Positions 6,651 to 14,505 are shown, counted from the stretch's first letter. The stretch: DNA of 14,505 nucleotides from CAZEGV01 sp964511645 (GCA_964511645.1 CAZEGV010000060.1:1-14505), one strand, 5' to 3'. The notes: generated by a model not told the origin, from the letters alone. Made by a program: numbers and translations.

Positions 6651-7265
6651 GTGGATAATATAGCATATAGTTTAGGTTTAGCCTTAGGAAAAACAGTCTT
6701 ACAACAAGTACAAGAGTCAGGTGTTGATTTGACAGAAGTATCACCTTCAGATCTTGTGAAAGGAATTGAAGATGTACTGAAAGGAAATAAGCCATTGATT
6801 GAAATGGAAGAGGCAAATACTCAAATCCAAGATTATTTTGCTAAAGTAAGTGAAAAAAAATCAGTAGAAGCGGTAGGAGAAAAAGAAAATAGTGTTGCAT
6901 TTTTGACTACAAATAGTGAGAGAACAGAAGTAACTAAGCTAGATAGTGGTTTACAGTACGAAGTGTTGTCTAAAGGAGATGGAGAAAAACCAGTTAATGC
7001 AGAGGCACAAGTAACAGTCCATTATCACGGAACTACAATAGACGGAAAAGTGTTTGATAGTTCAGTAGAGCGAGGTCAGCCTGCTACATTTGGACTTAAT
7101 CAAGTGATTTCTGGTTGGACGGAAGGAGTGCAATTAATGAATACGGGGTCTAAATACCGTTTTTACATTCCATCTGACTTAGCTTATGGAGATAGAGGGG
7201 CAGGGGCAGACATTAAACCAGGAGCTGCATTAATATTTGATGTAGAATTAATAAGTATAAACTAA
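6651..7265 (+). CDS. FKBP-type peptidyl-prolyl isomerase, cytoplasmic (FklB-like)
   Basis: Prolyl isomerase of 204 residues with no signal peptide or membrane segment, so probably cytoplasmic, similar in plan to E. coli FklB (about 206 residues). The helical dimerisation domain starts almost at once (NIAYSLGLALGK at 3-14) and reaches about residue 80; the FKBP domain follows (about 95-204) with VHYHGTTIDGKVFDSS, GWTEGVQLM and YIPSDLAYGDRGAG. The start is GTG: an in-frame TAA lies at 6630-6632, with no ATG between, so GTG is the only reasonable start that keeps the first helix. Lies 31 bp after the lipoprotein paralogue and 13 bp before the coiled-coil gene, evidently one transcript. Confidence 0.9.
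   Translation: MDNIAYSLGLALGKTVLQQVQESGVDLTEVSPSDLVKGIEDVLKGNKPLIEMEEANTQIQDYFAKVSEKKSVEAVGEKENSVAFLTTNSERTEVTKLDSGLQYEVLSKGDGEKPVNAEAQVTVHYHGTTIDGKVFDSSVERGQPATFGLNQVISGWTEGVQLMNTGSKYRFYIPSDLAYGDRGAGADIKPGAALIFDVELISIN
7011..7250 (+). repeat. FKBP catalytic-domain repeat, copy 2
   Basis: Counterpart of 6362-6601; six residue differences in 80 positions. The N-terminal halves of the two genes are far less alike. Confidence 0.8.
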
Positions 7266-7278
7266 ATATATAAAAACT

Positions 7279-8214
7279 ATGAATACACCTAACCAGCGAA
7301 AGAGTAGTAAGCTTCCTATTATTATACTAGCATTGTTATTGCTAATATCTTTAGGAGGAGTGGCTTATTTGTTTACCGAACTTTCTTCTCTAAAGAAGCA
7401 ATTCGTTAACACTAATGACAATTTAGAAGAGACAACTGATAAGAAAAACTTATTACAAGCAAATCTGAAAAGTCAAATTGAGGAATTTCAACTTTTAGCT
7501 AGACAGTATGAGACTAGGGGTATTGAAAATGAAGACCTTAATGAGCAACTTCAAAAGCTAGAGGATCAACAAAAAGAATTAAAGAATGCAAAATCTTATT
7601 CGGATAAAAAAAGAAGACAGTTGGAGCATGATATTCGTAAGTTACTAGCAGAGTCAGAGCTTAAACACCAAGATTTAGAGAAAGAGATAGAACATCTCAA
7701 GTATGTTGTAGATTCTCAAAATGTAGAAATGGGAACTCTTGTAGAGCTAAATGGCGAACATATAGAAAACATTTCTTCTTTATCTGAACAAGTAAGAATA
7801 GCTTCTATTATGAGGTTTGAAAGTACCGATATCAAAGTGTTTAATAAAAAAGGAAAGTTAGAAAAACCAAGTAAAAATGGTTATAAAGCTGATGATGTAA
7901 GGCAATTGGTAATAGATGCTAAGTTGGCACAAAACAGCGTTTCTGAAAAAGGTAATAAAACCTTTATTATGAAAATGACAGATGCCTCTGGTCAAGTTAT
8001 TTATACAATTAATAATAGCGGTGGATCTTTTGAAACTGATAAAGGAAAAACAGAGCTTTACTCTCTTAAAAAGATTTTGAATTTTAAAAATTCGGGAGAA
8101 ACTTTAACATTAATAAGCGAGTTTTCTGAGGGAATGATTGAACCTGGTAAATATATTATTAAAGTATATGAAGGTCGTCATCTTATCAAAACAACAGAGT
8201 TAAAAGTGAAGTAA
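7279..8214 (+). CDS. Membrane-anchored coiled-coil protein, function unknown
   Basis: 311 residues in three parts. A basic N-terminus (NQRKSSK) precedes one hydrophobic segment at about 13-32, which acts as an uncleaved signal anchor; positive-inside charge predicts that the rest is periplasmic. Residues about 34-175 are a long coiled coil rich in Leu, Lys, Glu and Gln, with no Pro. Residues about 176-311 form a Gly-, Thr- and Lys-rich domain of predicted beta strands (FIMKMTDASGQVIYTINN, GKYIIKVYEGRHLI), looking like a beta-sandwich. I recall similar unnamed proteins in Flavobacteriia but no defined function. It ends the ABC-F/FKBP operon, 28 bp before the terminator stem. The link to two prolyl isomerases hints at an envelope role, but that is only inference. 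Confidence 0.85.
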   Translation: MNTPNQRKSSKLPIIILALLLLISLGGVAYLFTELSSLKKQFVNTNDNLEETTDKKNLLQANLKSQIEEFQLLARQYETRGIENEDLNEQLQKLEDQQKELKNAKSYSDKKRRQLEHDIRKLLAESELKHQDLEKEIEHLKYVVDSQNVEMGTLVELNGEHIENISSLSEQVRIASIMRFESTDIKVFNKKGKLEKPSKNGYKADDVRQLVIDAKLAQNSVSEKGNKTFIMKMTDASGQVIYTINNSGGSFETDKGKTELYSLKKILNFKNSGETLTLISEFSEGMIEPGKYIIKVYEGRHLIKTTELKVK

Positions 8215-8242
8215 ATTCTTTTGCTCTTATCCATTTAACTTA

Positions 8243-8270
8243 AAAGGGCTTGTCAATTGACAAGCCTTTT
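8243..8270 (+). terminator. Terminator of the ABC-F/FKBP operon
   Basis: Twelve-base-pair stem, 8243-8254 with 8259-8270, loop AATT, one G-U pair. The 5' arm starts with A and the 3' arm ends in TTTT, followed by CTGTTTT. The core TTGTCAATTGACAA at 8250-8263 is palindromic at the DNA level. Confidence 0.85.
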
Positions 8271-8347
8271 CTGTTTTCATAAAACCAACTAAACTTTCAG
8301 AGTTAAAACTTCCAGCTCTATTACTAGAAAATCATAATAGATAATAT

Positions 8348-8355
8348 TACTTTTG
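8348..8355 (+). promoter_or_regulatory. Probable -7 element of the guaA operon
   Basis: TACTTTTG, a perfect TAnnTTTG and identical to the ABC-F operon -7 box. With a 20-bp spacer the -33 position (8325-8327) reads TAG, a two-of-three match. The predicted transcript start falls at about 8359-8363, which is the guaA start codon itself. Confidence 0.55.
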
Positions 8356-8359
8356 CTTA

Positions 8360-9889
8360 ATGATGGAAGAAACAATACTTATTATTGACTTTGGTTCGCA
8401 GTACACACAGCTGATTGCACGCAGGGTAAGAGAACTTAATATTTATTGCGAAATTCATCCTTATACCAATGTTCCTGTAATAGGCACAGAAGTGAAAGGT
8501 GTCATTTTATCAGGAAGCCCATCTAGTGTACGTGATGCAGACGCACCTGATTTTGACTTAGGTATAATCAAAGGAAAATTACCGTTATTAGGAGTTTGTT
8601 TTGGAGCCCAACTATTGGCTCATAAGTATGGTAATGAAGTAAAACCAAGCAGTACTCGTGAGTATGGAAGAGTTTTACTAAATCAACCGACTACTTCTCC
8701 ATTGATGAAGGGAATCGCTAAAGACTCTCAAGTATGGATGTCTCATGGAGATACAATTCAAGGTTTAGGAAGTGGTTTTGAAATCATTGCTAGTACAGAA
8801 AATATTCCTGTTGCAGCTTTCGAAATGAAAAATCAGTCAATATACGGAGTGCAATTTCACCCAGAAGTAACGCACAGTACTGATGGGAAACAATTATTAG
8901 AAAACTTTACGGTAGAAATATGTGGATGTGAACAGTCATGGACACCACAACATTTTGCAAACGACACAATTGTAGGGCTTAAAACTCAACTGGGTGATGA
9001 CAAAGTAATATTAGGTTTATCAGGTGGTGTAGATTCATCAGTAGCAGCGGTACTGATTCATCAAGCTATTGGAAAAAATTTATATTGTATTTTTGTAGAC
9101 AATGGTTTACTCAGAAAAAATGAATTTCAAAAGGTATTGGATTCATATAAAGGAATGGGTTTAAACGTAAAAGGAGTAGATGCTAGTCAACGATTTTATG
9201 ATGCTTTAGCAGGTTTGTCTGATCCTGAGAAGAAAAGAAAAGCAATTGGGAAAGCATTTATAGATGTCTTTGATGAAGAGTCAAAAGGAATTGAAGGAGC
9301 TAGATGGCTAGGGCAGGGTACAATTTACCCAGATGTAATCGAATCTATCTCTGTAAAAGGACCTTCTGCTACAATCAAATCTCACCATAATGTGGGCGGA
9401 CTTCCGGACTATATGAAATTAAAAATAGTAGAACCTTTACGTTCGTTATTTAAAGATGAGGTACGTAGAGTAGGAAAAGCATTAGGCTTGAGCCAAGAAT
9501 TGTTAGGGAGACATCCTTTTCCAGGACCTGGACTTGCGATTAGGATTTTAGGTGATGTAACTGCCCCAAAGGTAAGGTTGCTACAAGAGGTTGATGATAT
9601 TTTTATATCTGGACTTAAACAATCAAACTTATATGACGAAGTTTGGCAGGCTGGAGTAATGCTCTTACCAGTACAATCTGTAGGAGTGATGGGAGATGAA
9701 CGTACTTATGAAAGTGTAGTAAGCTTACGTGCAGTAACGAGTCAAGATGGGATGACCGCTGATTGGTCAAGATTACCATATGATTTCTTGGCAGATATCT
9801 CTAATGATATTATAAATAAAGTAAAAGGAGTGAATAGAGTCGTATATGACATTAGCTCTAAACCACCTGCTACTATCGAATGGGAATAG
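8360..9889 (+). CDS. guaA: GMP synthase (glutamine-hydrolysing)
   Basis: Converts XMP, ATP and glutamine to GMP in de novo purine synthesis; cytoplasmic dimer. 509 residues (E. coli 525). Class I glutamine amidotransferase domain at 1-190: nucleophile Cys80 in GVCFGAQ, His167 and Glu169 in FHPEV. ATP-pyrophosphatase domain from about 200: P-loop SGGVDSS at 221-227. C-terminal XMP-binding dimerisation domain with PFPGPGLAIRILG and the invariant ending KPPATIEWE. All catalytic residues are present. Two ATGs (8360 and 8363) are possible starts, differing by one Met. The -7 promoter box ends only four bases before the first, so the message may be leaderless. First gene of a five-gene operon. Confidence 0.98.
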   Translation: MMEETILIIDFGSQYTQLIARRVRELNIYCEIHPYTNVPVIGTEVKGVILSGSPSSVRDADAPDFDLGIIKGKLPLLGVCFGAQLLAHKYGNEVKPSSTREYGRVLLNQPTTSPLMKGIAKDSQVWMSHGDTIQGLGSGFEIIASTENIPVAAFEMKNQSIYGVQFHPEVTHSTDGKQLLENFTVEICGCEQSWTPQHFANDTIVGLKTQLGDDKVILGLSGGVDSSVAAVLIHQAIGKNLYCIFVDNGLLRKNEFQKVLDSYKGMGLNVKGVDASQRFYDALAGLSDPEKKRKAIGKAFIDVFDEESKGIEGARWLGQGTIYPDVIESISVKGPSATIKSHHNVGGLPDYMKLKIVEPLRSLFKDEVRRVGKALGLSQELLGRHPFPGPGLAIRILGDVTAPKVRLLQEVDDIFISGLKQSNLYDEVWQAGVMLLPVQSVGVMGDERTYESVVSLRAVTSQDGMTADWSRLPYDFLADISNDIINKVKGVNRVVYDISSKPPATIEWE

Positions 9890-9908
9890 TATTTGCTAAA
9901 ACTCTTAT

Positions 9909-11621
9909 ATGATGAAAAAAATAAAACTATACATAACCATATTCTTACTCAGTTTGGTGAGTTTTTCTTTCGCACAAAAGAAAGGATCTTTTCAAAAAAA
10001 TTACGGTATTGCCAAGACTCAACTGAATGGAGGACAGTATGAACAAGCTTTTGATAGCTTCAAAAACTTAATGGTAAAGCATAAGAATAATCCTTATGCT
10101 AAGTATGCTCATTATTATTGTGGGCTTTCCGCTTATCGGTTAAAAAAATATACTGATGCTCGATTTGTTTTGGTGAAGCTTATTCAAGATTATCCCAAAT
10201 GGAAAGAAATAGAAGAAGCTTATTATTTAATGGCAATTGTTTCATTGGATGAAAATGATTTTGAAAAATCAGCGGTATATACTAATCAAATAGAAGATGA
10301 AATCTTGCAACATGATTTTGACAATATACTTTCTCAAAAGGTGAACCCTGAAATGGGGATAGAAAAGTTAAATGCTTTGCACGAGTTATTCCCTAAATCT
10401 ATAGTTGTAGCTAAAAACTTATACATAGCACTAGGAAAAGAAGATAAGAATACGACTACTGTATTTAATCAAAAATATTTAGCTCAAGAGTATTCATTGT
10501 TTAATGTTGATACAACAACATTACAAACAGAAGAAGAAATTGTAACAATAAAGGGTGTATACAATGTGGCTGTGATACTACCATTTGATATAACTTCTCC
10601 TGCGAAGAAAAAATCTCCTTATTATGAGTTATATATTGGAATAGAGCTAGCAATAGATTCGCTTAATGAAAATGGCAGAAAAATCAAACTTCATGTATTT
10701 GACACCAAAGGAGACACTTTAGTTGTAAAAGCATTAATCCATCAAAAGAAACTTGCGGATATGGATATGCTAATTGGACCAATTTCTTATCGAGAATCTC
10801 AGTTGGTGGCAAAATATGCTAAGAAAAAGAAAATGTATTATATAAATCCACTTTCTCATAAAACAGAACTCTTAAAAGACAATTCATATGTATTTTTGTA
10901 TATGTCTTCATTTAGAAAAAAGGCAGAAAAACTAGCTGAATTTTCTAAGAAAGAGTTTAGCGGACGTAATATTATTATTTATTACGGAGAGAGCGAACAA
11001 GACTCTGTTATGGCTACGGTATATAAAAATACGTACGAAGGTTTAGATGGCAAAACAGTTACTGTATTCAAAAAACTGACTAAAAAAAATATGACGGAAA
11101 TATCTAAGGATATTCATCGATTAAAATTTAGTAAAGATGCCAGTCACGTTTTTGTGGTATCCAAAAATAAATTAATTGGTTCTTATGTGATTACAGCCTT
11201 AGAAACGGATAAATTTGAAATACCAGTATTAGCTCCTTATAGTTGGTTAAAAATACCTACAAACTCTTATGAGCAATATGTACATTTTAATACTCATTTT
11301 TATAAAGATTATTATGTAGACTTAAACAATGATAGGATTGCTTCTTTTAGAAAAAAAGTAAGTCAAGAACTAGGTATAAGACCACGAAAAGAATATGCCC
11401 ATATTGGTTATGACCTTACTTTACATTTTGGAAATGCCTTAATAACAGATGGACGGTTTTTTGGAAAAAAATTGATACGTCAATCGTATAGATTAGGAGC
11501 AACTTTACAAGGTTTGGATTATACAGATGAAAATTCAAATGACATTTGTACTATTTTGAAATTTGATGAAAATCGTAGATTAATTTGGATAAATACCCCA
11601 AAAAATGGAGATAAAAAGTAG
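9909..11621 (+). CDS. Secreted TPR plus periplasmic-binding-fold (PBP1-like) protein
   Basis: 570 residues. Signal peptide 1-22 with a type I site SFSFA|Q, a cut before Gln common in Bacteroidota; no lipobox. Residues about 28-130 are TPR-like helical repeats of the BamD/YbgF sort (GQYEQAFDSFKNLM, YTDARFVLVKLI, NDFEKSAVYTNQI). From about 218 (VYNVAVILPFD) to the end is a type 1 periplasmic-binding fold: YYELYIGIELAIDSLNENG at 238-256, then alternating strands and helices including LIGPISYRESQLVA. Such domains are often labelled amino-acid ABC transporter substrate-binding, but no permease or ATPase is nearby. TPR followed by a PBP1 fold is the architecture of LpoA, the activator of penicillin-binding protein PBP1a; that parallel is inference. 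Starts 19 bp after guaA; its last 17 bases overlap hemL. Confidence 0.85.
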   Translation: MMKKIKLYITIFLLSLVSFSFAQKKGSFQKNYGIAKTQLNGGQYEQAFDSFKNLMVKHKNNPYAKYAHYYCGLSAYRLKKYTDARFVLVKLIQDYPKWKEIEEAYYLMAIVSLDENDFEKSAVYTNQIEDEILQHDFDNILSQKVNPEMGIEKLNALHELFPKSIVVAKNLYIALGKEDKNTTTVFNQKYLAQEYSLFNVDTTTLQTEEEIVTIKGVYNVAVILPFDITSPAKKKSPYYELYIGIELAIDSLNENGRKIKLHVFDTKGDTLVVKALIHQKKLADMDMLIGPISYRESQLVAKYAKKKKMYYINPLSHKTELLKDNSYVFLYMSSFRKKAEKLAEFSKKEFSGRNIIIYYGESEQDSVMATVYKNTYEGLDGKTVTVFKKLTKKNMTEISKDIHRLKFSKDASHVFVVSKNKLIGSYVITALETDKFEIPVLAPYSWLKIPTNSYEQYVHFNTHFYKDYYVDLNNDRIASFRKKVSQELGIRPRKEYAHIGYDLTLHFGNALITDGRFFGKKLIRQSYRLGATLQGLDYTDENSNDICTILKFDENRRLIWINTPKNGDKK

Positions 11622-12894
11622 TAAAAGCCTATTTGAAGAGGCTCAAAATTATATCCCAGGCGGAGTGAATTCTCCTGTAAGAGCATTTAAGGCAGTTGGA
11701 GGAAACCCTCTTTTTATCAAAGATGCACGAGGAGCATATATGTATGATGAGGATGACAATATCTATATTGATCTTATAAACTCTTGGGGGCCAATGATTC
11801 TTGGGCATGCTAACCTTGCTGTACAAGAAGCTGTTGCTAAACAGGTAAAAAAATCTTTTTCTTTTGGGGCACCTACTCGTAAAGAAGTAGAGATCGCTAA
11901 ACTAATATCAGAAATTGTACCTAGCATAGAAAAAGTGCGAATGGTAAATTCGGGAACTGAAGCTACAATGTCGGCAGTACGCCTTGCAAGAGGATATACA
12001 AACCGAGATAAAATTATTAAATTTGAAGGTTGCTACCATGGACATGGAGATTCTTTTTTGATTGCCGCAGGTAGTGGTGCAATTACTTTTGGCGTGCCTA
12101 ATAGCCCAGGTGTTCCTAAAGGTGTAGCAAATGATACACTTACCGCCAAGTACAATGATTTAGTAGAAGTACAGGAGATTGTAAAAGCAAACAAAGACAA
12201 TATTGCTGCTATTATCTTGGAACCAGTAGCAGGTAATATGGGCTTAGTATTACCTAAAAAAGGATTTTTGGAAGGCCTACGCCAAATTTGTGACCAAACA
12301 GGAATTTTATTAATTTTTGATGAAGTAATGACTGGGTTTAGACTTTCATTATCCGGGGCTCAAGGTTTGTTAGGAGTGCAACCAGACCTTACTACTTTTG
12401 GTAAAATAATAGGTGGGGGGATGCCAGTGGGAGCTTATGGTGGAAGCAAAGAAATCATGGATTATGTATCTCCAGCAGGACCAGTGTATCAGGCAGGGAC
12501 TTTATCAGGAAACCCAATTGCGATGAGTGCTGGTTATGCGATGCTTACTCAACTTAGAGACAATATAGATACCTACGCACAACTTGACAGTACTGCTTCT
12601 CATATTGCAGATGGAATTAAAGCAAGCATGCAAGAACTAGGGCTCAACTTTACAGTGACTCAAAATGGATCAATGCTTTGTCTGTTTTTTACAGATAGGG
12701 TAGTTAATAATTTTGATGATGCTAAGGCTTGTGATCAAGAATTGTTTGGAAAATATTTTAGAGGAATGCTAGAAGGAGGTGTTTATTTGCCACCGTCTCA
12801 GTTTGAGTCTTGGTTCATCTCGACAGCTATTACAGATGAAATTGCTGATAAAATCATTGCAACAAGTCATAAGGTATTAAAAAGTATAAGATGA
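11605..12894 (+). CDS. hemL: Glutamate-1-semialdehyde 2,1-aminomutase
   Basis: PLP enzyme that turns glutamate-1-semialdehyde into 5-aminolevulinate, the last step of the C5 route to heme and other tetrapyrroles; cytoplasmic dimer. 429 residues, the usual length. N-terminal IPGGVNSPVRAF at 17-28, NSGTEATMSAVRLARG around 115-130, DEVMTGFR near 240, and the PLP-binding Lys267 in FGKIIGGGMPVGAYGG. The start overlaps the previous gene by 17 bases and gives an N-terminus that aligns with E. coli HemL, so it is likely right. Overlaps proC by 4 bases (ATGA), pointing to translational coupling. Confidence 0.97.
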   Translation: MEIKSSKSLFEEAQNYIPGGVNSPVRAFKAVGGNPLFIKDARGAYMYDEDDNIYIDLINSWGPMILGHANLAVQEAVAKQVKKSFSFGAPTRKEVEIAKLISEIVPSIEKVRMVNSGTEATMSAVRLARGYTNRDKIIKFEGCYHGHGDSFLIAAGSGAITFGVPNSPGVPKGVANDTLTAKYNDLVEVQEIVKANKDNIAAIILEPVAGNMGLVLPKKGFLEGLRQICDQTGILLIFDEVMTGFRLSLSGAQGLLGVQPDLTTFGKIIGGGMPVGAYGGSKEIMDYVSPAGPVYQAGTLSGNPIAMSAGYAMLTQLRDNIDTYAQLDSTASHIADGIKASMQELGLNFTVTQNGSMLCLFFTDRVVNNFDDAKACDQELFGKYFRGMLEGGVYLPPSQFESWFISTAITDEIADKIIATSHKVLKSIR

Positions 12895-13709
12895 AAATAG
12901 GAATAGTAGGAGTTGGGAATATGGGTCATGCTTTCGCAAAAGCATTAGGAAGTATTAATGTGTTTTCTGAAAGTAGTATTTACCTTTTTGAGCGTAATGA
13001 AAAACAGAGTCTTAAACTTAAAAAAGAACAAATAGGGCGTTGTTTTACCGAAATCACAAATGATATTGCAGATTGTGACATTATATTACTTGCCGTAAAA
13101 CCTCAAGGATTTAATGATTTAGCATCCGACTTGGCAAATAAACTTGGAGAAAACCCATTGATTATATCAATTATGGCAGGAGTGCCTATTAGTGTAATTG
13201 AGTCAGCGTTAAATAGTAAATTAGTAGTAAGAGCGATGCCTAATACTCCTTGCCAATTAGGAAAAGGAATAACGGGATACTATATGCCAGACAGCATCAA
13301 TAGTCAAAAGGAAGAAGTAGTAAAGTTAATTTTAGGGAGTACAGGAGACACTATTAAAGTAGACAAAGAAGAATTAGTAGACAGCGTGACAGCCATTAGC
13401 GGAAGCGGTCCCGCTTATTTTTATTATTTCTTGAAACACATTGTACAAGCAGGAGTAGATATGGGACTTAAGCAAGAAGATGCTAGAACATTGGCAAACC
13501 AAACAATGCAAGGAGCTCATCATCTAATCAAAGAAAGTAATCAATCATTTGACGACTTGATTACAGCAGTTAAATCTAAGGGTGGGACAACAGAAGCCGC
13601 CTTAAATACGTTAGAAGAAAAATCAGTAGGAGATAGTATCGAAATCGCTCTTGTTAATGCAAAAAAACGAGCTAAAGAACTTTCGGAGATGGTAGCCAAA
13701 GGAGAATAA
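12891..13709 (+). CDS. proC: Pyrroline-5-carboxylate reductase
   Basis: Last step of proline synthesis: reduction of 1-pyrroline-5-carboxylate by NAD(P)H, in the cytoplasm. 272 residues, standard for the family. N-terminal Rossmann motif GVGNMG at 7-12; RAMPNTP at 114-120; P5CR signature AISGSGPAYFYYF at 168-180; SKGGTTEAAL at 229-238. No residue of the core motifs is missing. Overlaps hemL by 4 bases at its start and is separated from dcd by a single base, so it depends on the guaA operon transcript. Confidence 0.97.
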   Translation: MKIGIVGVGNMGHAFAKALGSINVFSESSIYLFERNEKQSLKLKKEQIGRCFTEITNDIADCDIILLAVKPQGFNDLASDLANKLGENPLIISIMAGVPISVIESALNSKLVVRAMPNTPCQLGKGITGYYMPDSINSQKEEVVKLILGSTGDTIKVDKEELVDSVTAISGSGPAYFYYFLKHIVQAGVDMGLKQEDARTLANQTMQGAHHLIKESNQSFDDLITAVKSKGGTTEAALNTLEEKSVGDSIEIALVNAKKRAKELSEMVAKGE

Positions 13710-13710
13710 C

Positions 13711-14247
13711 ATGATACTAACAGATAAAGAAATATTAGAAGAAATTGACAAAGGGACAATCCTTATCGAGCCTTACGACAGAGAAAATCTAGGTACAAAC
13801 TCTTATGATGTACACTTAGGAAAGTACTTAGCAATATATGTTGATGAAGTCTTGGACGCTCGTAGGCATAACAAAGTCAAACATTTTGAAATCCCAAAAG
13901 AAGGCTTTGTGTTGCAACCTGGGATGTTATACTTAGGTGTTACACAAGAGTATACTGAATCTCATGCTCATGTCCCTTTTTTGGAAGGAAAATCGAGTAC
14001 TGGTCGTTTAGGGATTGACATCCATGCTACGGCAGGAAAGGGAGACATAGGGTTTTGTAATACTTGGACATTAGAAATATCAGTTACTCATGCCGTAAGA
14101 GTGTATGAGAGTATGCCAATTGGACAATTGATTTACTTTAAAGTAAATGGAGAAGTAGAACGTCCTTATAATAAAAAACTTAATGCTAAATATACTGGTA
14201 GAACAATCCGACCAGTGGAGTCTATGATGTGGAAGAATAAGTTTTAA
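13711..14247 (+). CDS. dcd: dCTP deaminase
   Basis: Deaminates dCTP to dUTP, the precursor for dTMP; cytoplasmic homotrimer of the dUTPase fold. 178 residues. Substrate-binding EGKSSTGRLG at 92-101, then IHATAGKGDIGF at 104-115 and the catalytic Glu122 in TLEIS. The ending RPYNKKLNAKY matches the conserved C-terminal RPYN..AKY of Dcd. Relative to E. coli the residue after HxTA is Gly instead of His, as in bifunctional deaminase/dUTPase members, so a second dUTPase activity cannot be excluded by eye. Last gene of the operon, 153 bp before the terminator. Confidence 0.95.
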   Translation: MILTDKEILEEIDKGTILIEPYDRENLGTNSYDVHLGKYLAIYVDEVLDARRHNKVKHFEIPKEGFVLQPGMLYLGVTQEYTESHAHVPFLEGKSSTGRLGIDIHATAGKGDIGFCNTWTLEISVTHAVRVYESMPIGQLIYFKVNGEVERPYNKKLNAKYTGRTIRPVESMMWKNKF

Positions 14248-14400
14248 GGCTTATCGAGGCTGAAATAGAAGGGCAATTTATCTCGTTTTTTTAGAAGACG
14301 GTTTAATGATAAATTTGTTGATTATAAACTACTGTCATCCGAGTAAAAAACAGAGGATTTAAGCAAGTTTGATATCATCTTGAAATCATCCAATTTATTA

Positions 14401-14434
14401 AAAGGGCTTCACCGATGGTGAAGCCCTTTATTTT
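14401..14434 (+). terminator. Terminator of the guaA-dcd operon
   Basis: Perfect 13-base-pair stem, 14401-14413 with 14417-14429, loop GAT, followed by ATTTTT. The 153 bases between the dcd stop and this hairpin hold no gene I can support, and neither does 14435-14505. Confidence 0.9.
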
Positions 14435-14505
14435 TCCGAAGTTGTTGCTACTGTTTTATACCAGTTTAACTATAATATGAGTCTAATTTAGATTGAATTG
14501 TTTTT

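Noticed and set aside
6651..7265. Second FKBP gene as a truncated or frameshifted copy that lost its signal peptide
   Set aside because: It has a full dimerisation domain and a length matching FklB, so it is an intact cytoplasmic form.
11629..11826. Minus-strand frame within hemL
   Set aside because: Antisense to a certain gene with no supporting feature.
13541..13759. Minus-strand frame over the proC-dcd junction
   Set aside because: Antisense to two well-identified genes.

Overview
The window is a compact, AT-rich stretch of chromosome from a member of the Bacteroidota, most likely the Flavobacteriia. Three things point there. Several genes are preceded by the TAnnTTTG -7 element typical of that phylum rather than a sigma-70 -10 box. 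Starts generally lack a purine-rich Shine-Dalgarno sequence. atpD and atpC sit together, apart from the other F1Fo genes, with a short epsilon subunit and a beta subunit that carries an insertion. I see no phage, IS element, CRISPR array, tRNA, rRNA or obvious recent transfer. This is core-genome housekeeping DNA.

Layout, left to right. (1) 1-399 is a non-coding leader with a good promoter at its right end and, at most, the debris of a small gene. (2) atpD-atpC (400-2156) encode ATP synthase beta and epsilon and end in a hairpin terminator. (3) A ROK-family sugar-kinase-like gene without the usual zinc-binding cysteines (2333-3253) is followed by a 44-residue single-pass membrane protein (3291-3425). 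A bidirectional terminator (3431-3465) separates these from a convergent cold-shock-protein gene on the minus strand (3479-3670). (4) A gamma-glutamylcyclotransferase-like gene lies at 3852-4184. (5) An operon at 4260-8214 starts from a strong promoter at 4198-4228 and ends in a hairpin at 8243-8270. It holds a YbiT-like ABC-F ATPase, an FKBP prolyl isomerase lipoprotein, a cytoplasmic FKBP paralogue and a membrane-anchored coiled-coil protein. (6) A second operon at 8360-14247 holds guaA, a secreted TPR plus periplasmic-binding-fold protein, hemL, proC and dcd, with gaps of 19 bp or less or overlaps, ending in a near-perfect hairpin at 14401-14429.

Functionally the window covers energy (ATP synthase), translation and protein folding (ABC-F factor, two FKBPs, cold-shock protein), nucleotide supply (GMP synthase, dCTP deaminase), tetrapyrrole and proline synthesis, and envelope functions (coiled-coil anchor, TPR/PBP1 protein). 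No obviously new system is present. The observations most worth a second look are the one-sided degeneracy of the ABC-F ATP sites, the LpoA-like architecture of the protein encoded between guaA and hemL, the FKBP pair with almost identical catalytic domains but different cellular locations, a dyad over the ABC-F promoter, and the apparent leaderless start of guaA.
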